In this document: positions 6,030 to 10,947 of the stretch, in pieces
Layout: each line of letters opens with the position of its first letter
Numbering within the stretch: the stretch's first letter is position 1
Source: Clostridia bacterium
GTDB lineage: Bacteria > Bacillota_A > Clostridia > Christensenellales > Aristaeellaceae
NCBI GenBank assembly: GCA_017620455.1
Contig: JAFZQK010000064.1
Coordinates: 1-10,947 of the forward strand
Direction of reading: 5' to 3'
Length of the DNA stretch: 10,947 nucleotides
Program-made: the position numbers and the translations under genes
The notes under the pieces: model-generated
Database searches by the model: none
Seen by the model: the letters and a program-made list of their open reading frames with translations, nothing else
What the model was told of the DNA's origin: nothing

Positions 6030-6045
6030 TTCCGGTCCTCTCCGA

Positions 6046-6900
6046 TCACAGCCCCAGCAGCCGCCGGGCGTTTCCGCCCAGGATGGCGGCTTTTTCTTCG
6101 TCCGCAAGGGGCAGGGCGCGGATTTTTCCGATTTCGGCGGCCTGGTCCTCCCAGGGGGAATCGGTGCCGAAAAGGATACGGTCCGGGCCGAATGCGCGGA
6201 CCATATGCACGAACTGTTTCTCCGTCAGGCGCTGAAGCCCTTCGGGGGCGGCAGCGCAGGATCCGTCGTTCAGGGGCGTCATGGGGCCCAGGGAGAAGGA
6301 GGTATCCAGATACGCGCCGGTATCCCGGAGCAGCGCTTCCGCCTGCGCCCACCAGCGCCAGCCGCCCATATGGGCCAGGATCAGCCTGACGGGCCCGACG
6401 GCCAGGAGCGCCCGGGCGATCTTATCCGGCGCGGCCTCCGCATGGCCGGGCAGGCCCACGTCCAGCCCCGCGTGGGTCAGAACGGCGAGGCCCAGCTCGC
6501 CGCAGCGGTCCAGGATACGCAGAGTGCGGGGGTCGTCAAAATCCACCTCCTGATAAGCCGGGTGCAGCTTGATGCCCCGGACGCCCGCCCGGGCGATGCG
6601 CCCCAGCTCGGCGTGCCAGTCCGGAAAATCCGGGTGCATGCAGCCGAAGGAGAGGATGCCGCTCTCCGCCGCGTGTTCGTTCATTTGCAGGGCGGCGTCG
6701 TTGATGTGGGGCACCTGGCGGGGAGCGGTGGCCACGGGCAGCGCCACGGAAAGATCCACCCCCGCGGCGCGCATGGAGGCCTGCAGCTCCGCCGCCGTGC
6801 CGTCGGAAAAGGGATGGGTGTGGGAGGCGGCGGCCAGCTTGTCCACGGCCGCGGCGGCGATTTTTTCCGGAAAGACATGGGTATGGATATCGACGATCAT
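6046..6900 (-). CDS. Metal-dependent amidohydrolase of the ACMSD-like (amidohydrolase 2) family
   Basis: The 284-residue protein is a complete single-domain TIM-barrel amidohydrolase. The expected metal and active-site residues are visible: the N-terminal DIHTH motif (Asp4, His6, His8), GIKLHP (109-114), His143 in LTHAG, His177 in AHMGG, and Asp247 in FGTDSPW. This pattern is typical of the family that includes ACMSD, gamma-resorcylate decarboxylase and various hydrolases or lactonases, so decarboxylation and hydrolysis are both possible. I cannot name the substrate. The start has GGGAG seven bases upstream (complement of 6908-6912). It lies 149 bases downstream of the symporter gene on the same strand, with a 10-bp hairpin directly against the ribosome binding site, so its expression may depend on read-through from the symporter transcript. 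Confidence 0.88.
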   Translation of the reverse strand: MIVDIHTHVFPEKIAAAAVDKLAAASHTHPFSDGTAAELQASMRAAGVDLSVALPVATAPRQVPHINDAALQMNEHAAESGILSFGCMHPDFPDWHAELGRIARAGVRGIKLHPAYQEVDFDDPRTLRILDRCGELGLAVLTHAGLDVGLPGHAEAAPDKIARALLAVGPVRLILAHMGGWRWWAQAEALLRDTGAYLDTSFSLGPMTPLNDGSCAAAPEGLQRLTEKQFVHMVRAFGPDRILFGTDSPWEDQAAEIGKIRALPLADEEKAAILGGNARRLLGL

Positions 6901-6914
6901 GGCTTTTCTCCCGC

Positions 6915-6947
6915 AAAAGGGCTGCGGCGCGCTTATTGCCGCAGCCC
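6915..6947 (-). terminator. Terminator/attenuator-like hairpin abutting the amidohydrolase RBS
   Basis: GGGCTGCGGC (6919-6928) and GCCGCAGCCC (6938-6947) form a perfect 10-bp stem with a 9-nt loop. On the minus strand it is followed by TTTT (complement of 6915-6918), only 14 bases before the amidohydrolase ATG. It could end symporter transcripts or attenuate the downstream gene. Confidence 0.6.
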
Positions 6948-6995
6948 TGGTATTGAATAAAAAACCTGAAAAAACCGGCTTTCTCGGAAGGGGGC

Positions 6996-7045
6996 GCGGG
7001 GGAACCGCTCTTTGGCCCGCAAAGAACGGTTCCCCCGCTTTTTTT
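6996..7045 (+). terminator. Strong intrinsic terminator on the plus strand
   Basis: GCGGGGGAACCG (6996-7007) pairs perfectly with CGGTTCCCCCGC (7027-7038). An inner stem TCTTTG/CAAAGA (7009-7014/7020-7025) lies behind one mismatch, and seven T follow at 7039-7045. The U-tract is on the plus strand although both flanking genes are on the minus strand, so it would stop antisense transcription into the symporter gene. On the minus strand the stem is followed by GCCCCCTTCC, with no U-tract. Confidence 0.7.
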
Positions 7046-7049
7046 CTCG

Positions 7050-8624
7050 TTATTCCCCGTCGCCCAGGGCTTCGGTCTGCTTGACCAGCACCTTCTGGCT
7101 GTAGCAGGAGAAAGCGTCCTCCACCAGCTGTTTGTCCGGCGCTTTGCTGATCAGGCTCACCAGCGGCACGATCACCAATCCCGCGATCATACAGAACGCG
7201 CCGGCGTTGATGGGAGAGGCGAGCAGCCCGAGATTGAGCGTCAGGATGCCCAGCTGGTTGAACATGACGACGGTCATAAAAATGCTGGAGAACAGGATGG
7301 ACGCCCAGCAGGACCGGGCCGTGGCCCGCTTCCAGTACAGCCCGTAGAGGAAGGGCGCCAGGAACGCGCCGGCCATGGCCCCCCAGCTGACGCCCATGGC
7401 CTGGGCGATGAAGGCCACGGGGGATTTGACCTGGATAATGGCGATGACGGCGGAGACGGCGATGAACACCACGATCAGCCCCCGCATGGTGAGCAGCTGC
7501 TTCTTTTCGTCCATTTTTTTAACGGCGTGGCCTTTGAGCAGGTCCAGCGTCACGGTGGAGGAGGAGGTGAGCACCAGGGAGGAAAGCGTGCTCATGGAGG
7601 CGGAAAGCACCAGGATGATCACCACGGCGATGAGCAGGTCCCCCAGGCTGGATTGCAGCATGGCGGGGATGATGGAGTCGAAAATGATGCCGCCCTTGGC
7701 GTTGTACTGGATGCCCGGGTCGCCGGTGAACAGCCGGCCGAAGCCGCCCAGGAAATAGCACCCGCCGGCCACGATCACGGCGAAGGCGGTGGAAATAATG
7801 GTGCCCTTGTGGATGTCGCCTTCCCGCTTGATGGCGTAGAATTTGCCCACCATCTGGGGCAGGCCCCAGGTGCCCAGGGAGGTGAGGATCACCACGCCCA
7901 GCAGTCCCAGAGGATCGGGGCCAAAGAAGGAATTGAAGATGCCGGGGGCGGCGGAAACGCTCTCGTCCGAAACGGCGGCCAGCCCCTCCAGGGCGCCCAT
8001 GAAGCCGCCCTTCTGGCCCAGCACCGCCGCGATCACGGCGATGATGCCGAAGATCATGATGATGCCCTGAATGAAATCGTTGATGGCGGTGGCCATATAG
8101 CCGCCGGCGATCACGTAAACGGCGGTGAGCACCGACATGGCGATCACGCACCAGACGTAGGGCACGCCGAAGGCCATTTCAAACAGGCGGCTCAGGCCGT
8201 TGTACAGACTGGCAGTGTAGGGGATGAGGAAAATGAAGATCACCACGGCGGAAACGATCTTCAGCGACTGGGAATCAAAGCGCATGGCGAAGAAATCCGG
8301 CATGGTGGCGCTTTGCAGATGCTGGGTCATGATCCGGGTGCGCCTGCCCAGCACCGCCCAGGCCATCAGCGACCCGATCACCGCGTTGCCGATGCCGATC
8401 CAGGTGGCGGCGATGCCGAATTTCCAGCCGAACTGCCCCGCGTAGCCCACGAAAATGACCGCGGAAAAATAGGAAGTGCCGTAGGCGAACGCCGTCAGCC
8501 AGGGCCCCACGTTCCGCCCGCCCAGCACGAAGCCGTTCACGTCCGTGGCGTTGCGCCGGCAGTACAGCCCGATGCCGATCATCACGCCGAAAAAGACCAC
8601 CAGCATAAGTACCTTGAGCACCAT
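7050..8624 (-). CDS. Sodium:solute symporter (SSS family)
   Basis: The 524-residue, very hydrophobic protein has about 13 predicted membrane helices and fits the SSS family (PutP, PanF, ActP and relatives), which drives uptake of small organic solutes with sodium. Visible hallmarks are the first helix (residues 3-21), the GRNVGPWLTAFAYGTSYFSA segment (36-55), and SASMSTLSS near residue 340, which matches the Ser/Thr-rich sodium-site helix of PutP. The C-terminal tail after about residue 495 is polar. The start ATG has AAGAAGGA upstream, with a rather long gap of about 10 bases. The substrate is not evident; SSS members carry proline, pantothenate, acetate and other monocarboxylates. Its promoter holds the same palindrome as the acyl-CoA synthetase gene at 1-957, which points to a carboxylate substrate (inference). 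Confidence 0.9.
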   Translation of the reverse strand: MVLKVLMLVVFFGVMIGIGLYCRRNATDVNGFVLGGRNVGPWLTAFAYGTSYFSAVIFVGYAGQFGWKFGIAATWIGIGNAVIGSLMAWAVLGRRTRIMTQHLQSATMPDFFAMRFDSQSLKIVSAVVIFIFLIPYTASLYNGLSRLFEMAFGVPYVWCVIAMSVLTAVYVIAGGYMATAINDFIQGIIMIFGIIAVIAAVLGQKGGFMGALEGLAAVSDESVSAAPGIFNSFFGPDPLGLLGVVILTSLGTWGLPQMVGKFYAIKREGDIHKGTIISTAFAVIVAGGCYFLGGFGRLFTGDPGIQYNAKGGIIFDSIIPAMLQSSLGDLLIAVVIILVLSASMSTLSSLVLTSSSTVTLDLLKGHAVKKMDEKKQLLTMRGLIVVFIAVSAVIAIIQVKSPVAFIAQAMGVSWGAMAGAFLAPFLYGLYWKRATARSCWASILFSSIFMTVVMFNQLGILTLNLGLLASPINAGAFCMIAGLVIVPLVSLISKAPDKQLVEDAFSCYSQKVLVKQTEALGDGE

Positions 8625-8678
8625 AAGCCATCCATCCTTCTTGCGTTCAAATCCAGCCGGCCGCGGCCGGCTGATGAT

Positions 8679-8707
8679 ACTTTAACGAATAAAAGCATTA
8701 AAGTCAA
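8679..8707 (-). promoter_or_regulatory. Promoter of the sodium:solute symporter gene
   Basis: On the minus strand TTGACT (complement of 8702-8707) and TAAAGT (complement of 8679-8684) are separated by 17 bp. The predicted start is near 8672, with a leader of about 48 nt. The spacer is filled by the palindrome at 8680-8703. Confidence 0.65.
8680..8703. promoter_or_regulatory. 24-bp palindromic operator candidate, copy 2
   Basis: Read on the plus strand this is CTTTAACG, then AATAAAAG, then CATTAAAG. The half-sites are inverted copies with 7 of 8 matches. It is 21/24 identical to 991-1014, lies precisely between the -35 and -10 boxes of the symporter promoter, and overlaps both by a few bases. 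It is in the opposite orientation relative to its gene from copy 1, as is acceptable for a dyad-binding protein. Confidence 0.6.
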
Positions 8708-8757
8708 GGGGAAATACCGGAAAAAAACAATGAAAAACCGGATGGGAAGGGGAAAAG

Positions 8758-10005
8758 TCAGCCGGCGATCTTTTTCGCGTCAGCGCCCAGGGCGCGCAGC
8801 TTTTCCTCCAGGCCTTCGTATCCGCGCATCAGGTGGCCGGCGGGGTCGTTCAGGCGGGTGACGCCCTGGGAGACCAGCCCGGCCAGCATCAGCGCGGCGG
8901 CGGCCCGCAGATCGGTGGCGGAGACGGCGGCGCCGTTCAGAGGAACGCCGCCCTGGATCAGGGCCAGCTGGCCCTCCACCCGGATCCGCGCGCCCAGGCG
9001 GCGGAGCTCCACCACGTGCATGAAGCGGTTTTCAAAAATGGTTTCCAGGAAAACGCTGAGGCCGTGGGTCTGGGTGGCCACCACCATCAGGGGCGCCTGC
9101 ATGTCGGTGGGGAAGCCGGGGTAGGATAAGGTGCGGGCCTCCATGGGATGCCGGGCCCGTCCCCGCAGGCGCAGGCCCCGGGCGTCCTCCTGGCAGATCA
9201 GCCCCGATTCCGTCAGTTTGAACAGCAGCGCCCGCATGTGATCGCTGCGCGCGCCGGCCAGCAGCACGCTGCCGTCCGTGAGCGCCGCGGCGCAGGCCAA
9301 TGTGCCCGCCTCGATCCGGTCCGGGATGGGGGTGTATTCCGCGCCGTGGAGCGCTTCCACCCCTTCCACCGTGATGTTGGCCGTGCCCGCCCCGGCGATC
9401 CGCGCCCCCATCAGGGACAGGAAGCGGCACAGATCGAAGATTTCCGGCTCCTTCGCCGCGTTTTCGATGCGGGTGACGCCGGGGGTCAGCGCCGCGGCCA
9501 TCAACAGGTTTTCCGTGGCGCCCACGCTGGGAAAATCCAGGTAAATATTGGCGCTTTTGAGCCGGCCTGCCACCTGGGCCCGGCCGCCGTCCATGTCCAC
9601 CCGGGCGCCCAGGCGCTGCAGCCCCTTCAAATGCAGGTCGATGGGCCTTTGCCCGATGGCGCAGCCCCCGGGCATGGTGAGGGCGCATTCTCCCGTTCGG
9701 GCCATCAGCGGCCCCAGGATCAGCACGCTGGCCCGCATGCTGCGCATGTCCGCGGTGTCTCCGGGGCTGTGGACGGCCCGGGCGCGCACCCGGATGCTGC
9801 CGCCCTCCCGGGCCGTTTCCGCCCCGCAGGCGCGCAGGATCCGCTCCATATGGTCCACGTCCGTCAGTCGCGGGATCCCGTGGATCACCGTTTCTTCCGG
9901 CGTCAGCAGCGCCGCCGCCAGGATGGGCAGCACCGCGTTTTTCGACGTACTCACCCGCACTTCCCCGCTCAGACGCGGCGAATGGGCGATCACATACTGC
10001 GGCAT
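8758..10005 (-). CDS. murA: UDP-N-acetylglucosamine 1-carboxyvinyltransferase
   Basis: This 415-residue enzyme transfers enolpyruvate from PEP to UDP-GlcNAc, the first committed cytoplasmic step of peptidoglycan synthesis. All key residues are in place: Lys22-Asn23 in STSKNAVLP, the catalytic Cys115 in [14 protein letters not shown] (112-125), Asp301 in FPTDMQA, the arginine in TDLRAAAAL (Arg367), and the arginine of the C-terminal [10 protein letters not shown]. The Lys22 and Cys115 numbering equals that of E. coli MurA, which supports the chosen start. That start also has GGAGGTGA seven bases upstream. The frame remains open to 10212, but the extra 69 codons run across the control region and resemble no MurA sequence. 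Cys115 implies sensitivity to fosfomycin, as in other Cys-type enzymes. Firmicutes often have two MurA paralogues; which one this is cannot be decided here. Confidence 0.95.
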   Translation of the reverse strand: MPQYVIAHSPRLSGEVRVSTSKNAVLPILAAALLTPEETVIHGIPRLTDVDHMERILRACGAETAREGGSIRVRARAVHSPGDTADMRSMRASVLILGPLMARTGECALTMPGGCAIGQRPIDLHLKGLQRLGARVDMDGGRAQVAGRLKSANIYLDFPSVGATENLLMAAALTPGVTRIENAAKEPEIFDLCRFLSLMGARIAGAGTANITVEGVEALHGAEYTPIPDRIEAGTLACAAALTDGSVLLAGARSDHMRALLFKLTESGLICQEDARGLRLRGRARHPMEARTLSYPGFPTDMQAPLMVVATQTHGLSVFLETIFENRFMHVVELRRLGARIRVEGQLALIQGGVPLNGAAVSATDLRAAAALMLAGLVSQGVTRLNDPAGHLMRGYEGLEEKLRALGADAKKIAG

Positions 10006-10173
10006 GGGACAGTCACCTCCGCGAAAATTCCCGATTTCGCGGTTATCGTGCCCGGCCGGAAGGAAATCTTTCTGCTGCCAAACCCGCCGAAAACCCGCTT
10101 CCAGCAAGATTTTTTCAGCATACCGCCCCGCCGCCGCAGACATTCCGCGGCGCTGCCAGCCATTATTTTTTTG

Positions 10174-10202
10174 TTGGCAAAGGGCGGCGGTTATGGTAAA
10201 AT
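10174..10202 (+). promoter_or_regulatory. uvrB promoter
   Basis: TTGGCA (10174-10179) and TAAAAT (10197-10202) are separated by 17 bp, with a TGG extended -10 element at 10194-10196. The predicted start near 10209 places the SOS-box-like palindrome at 10210-10223 on the start site. I found no equally good promoter for the divergent murA gene. Confidence 0.75.
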
Positions 10203-10209
10203 ATGAACA

Positions 10210-10223
10210 CAAACATTTGTTTG
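10210..10223. promoter_or_regulatory. LexA (SOS/Cheo) box candidate in front of uvrB
   Basis: CAAACA-TT-TGTTTG is a perfect dyad with a 2-bp centre. It differs from the Gram-positive LexA site CGAACATATGTTCG at three positions and keeps the AAC/GTT core. It covers the predicted uvrB transcription start. uvrB is a classical LexA target in Bacillus, so SOS control is likely, though this copy is degenerate. Confidence 0.55.
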
Positions 10224-10250
10224 TTTGAAAAAACGCGGGGAGGACCTGAC

Positions 10251-10947
10251 ATGGGCCGTTTTGTGCTGAAGGCGCCGTATGCCGCCCGGGGAGACCAGCC
10301 CCAGGCCATCGAAGCCCTGTCCCGGGGCGTGGACGCGGGCATCCCGTACCAGGTGCTGCTGGGGGTGACGGGCTCGGGCAAGACCTTTACCATGGCGTCC
10401 GTCATCGAAAAGGTGCAGCGCCCCACCCTGGTGATCGCCCATAATAAGACGCTGGCGGCCCAGCTGTGCGCCGAATTCCGGGCGTTTTTCCCGGACAGCG
10501 CGGTGGAGTATTTCGTTTCGTATTACGATTATTACCAGCCGGAGGCGTACATCCCTTCCTCCGATACCTATATTGAAAAGGACGCCTCCGTCAACGAGGA
10601 GATCGACCGCCTGCGCCACAGCGCCACCGCCGCCCTGAAGGAAAGGAACGACGTGATTATCGTGGCCTCCGTTTCCTGCATTTATTCCATGGGCGACCCC
10701 AGCGAGTACGAAGGGCAGATGATTTCCCTCAGGCCCGGCATGCGCATGGAGCAGCAGGAGCTTCTGCGGCGGCTGGTGGAGATCCAGTACGAACGCAACG
10801 ATGTGGCGTTTGAGCGCGGAAATTTCCGCGTTCGGGGGGATACGGTGGAGGTGATCCCCGCCGGACAAAGGGAAAACGGCGTCCGGGTGGAGTTTTTCGG
10901 CGACGAGATCGACCGGATCAGCGAGTTTTCCGTGGTGGACGGCCATG
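10251..10947 (+). CDS. uvrB: Excinuclease ABC subunit B, N-terminal part
   Basis: The first 232 residues of the nucleotide excision repair helicase UvrB are visible; the family is about 660-690 long, so about two thirds lies beyond the window. GVTGSGKT (38-45) is the Walker A motif, and [10 protein letters not shown] (63-72) is the conserved motif Ia. [12 protein letters not shown] (91-102) is the tyrosine-rich beta-hairpin that clamps damaged [14 protein letters not shown] follows, then the UvrA-interaction domain begins (about 150 on). UvrB loads at lesions with UvrA and recruits UvrC. The start has GGGGAGG (10237-10243) seven bases upstream. It is divergent from murA and has its own promoter with a likely LexA box. 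The coding sequence is continuous to the window end. Confidence 0.97.
   Translation, partial: MGRFVLKAPYAARGDQPQAIEALSRGVDAGIPYQVLLGVTGSGKTFTMASVIEKVQRPTLVIAHNKTLAAQLCAEFRAFFPDSAVEYFVSYYDYYQPEAYIPSSDTYIEKDASVNEEIDRLRHSATAALKERNDVIIVASVSCIYSMGDPSEYEGQMISLRPGMRMEQQELLRRLVEIQYERNDVAFERGNFRVRGDTVEVIPAGQRENGVRVEFFGDEIDRISEFSVVDGH

Larger units (their letters stand above)
5687..6045. other. Gene-free convergent intergenic region, hairpin dense
   Basis: This 359-bp stretch lies between the convergent ends of the ACT and amidohydrolase genes. Reading frames that cross it have no family resemblance and arise from high GC content. At least seven perfect or near-perfect hairpins fill it. No tRNA, promoter or protein gene was seen. 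Confidence 0.75.
10006..10250. other. Divergent murA-uvrB control region
   Basis: This 245-bp gap holds the uvrB promoter and LexA-like box in its right half and the murA ribosome binding site at its left edge. I searched the minus strand for a murA promoter and found only weak hexamers, such as TATGCT near 10117-10122 without a matching -35. Confidence 0.6.

Noticed and set aside
5598..6389. Several overlapping open reading frames on both strands of the convergent region
   Set aside because: They are Arg/Pro/Gly-rich low-complexity translations of GC-rich palindromes, overlap real genes, lack ribosome binding sites and match no family.
7519..8861. Large opposite-strand or alternate-frame reading frames over the symporter gene
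   Set aside because: They are rich in His, Gly, Arg and Asp with no family motifs, and overlap a clear SSS-family membrane protein.
8758..10212. Longer MurA with a 69-residue N-terminal extension
   Set aside because: The ATG at 10003-10005 has an ideal GGAGGTGA ribosome binding site and gives catalytic residue numbers identical to E. coli MurA; the extension covers the uvrB promoter and resembles no MurA.

Overview
The window looks like chromosomal DNA of a GC-rich, anaerobic, low-oxygen Firmicute (class Clostridia, probably a gut lineage). The evidence is a ferredoxin-dependent 2-oxoacid oxidoreductase (IorAB), a YerC/TrpR-like protein, strong GGAGG-type ribosome binding sites, sigma-A style promoters, and a LexA-like (Cheo-box-like) palindrome in front of uvrB. 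The lineage is an inference; there is no rRNA or other strong taxonomic marker. Nothing points to phage, plasmid or IS origin.

Layout. (1) 1-957, minus: an AMP-forming acyl-CoA synthetase whose C-terminal part lies outside the window. (2) 958-1174: a divergent control region with two back-to-back consensus promoters and several palindromes. (3) 1175-5686, plus: a five-gene operon of a TrpR-like DNA-binding protein, iorA, iorB, a phenylacetate-CoA ligase (paaK) and a double-ACT-domain protein. (4) 5687-6045: a gene-free convergent region packed with perfect GC-rich hairpins, including a nested, four-way-junction-like palindrome. (5) 6046-6900 and 7050-8624, minus: an amidohydrolase and a sodium:solute symporter, separated by two oppositely oriented terminator-like hairpins. 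(6) 8758-10005, minus: a catalytically complete MurA. (7) 10251-end, plus: the N-terminal third of uvrB, behind a strong promoter and an SOS-box-like palindrome.

How the genes may work together. IorAB oxidatively decarboxylates aryl pyruvates (transamination products of Trp, Phe, Tyr) to arylacetyl-CoA with reduction of ferredoxin. PaaK interconverts arylacetates and arylacetyl-CoA. The ACT protein and the TrpR-like protein are candidate amino-acid sensors for this pathway. The most interesting regulatory observation is a 24-bp palindromic motif (21 of 24 identical) that sits over the start-site region of the acyl-CoA synthetase promoter (991-1014) and exactly in the -35/-10 spacer of the symporter promoter 7.7 kb away (8680-8703). 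This suggests that uptake of an organic acid and its activation to a CoA thioester are repressed together by one regulator encoded elsewhere. murA and uvrB look like unrelated housekeeping genes.
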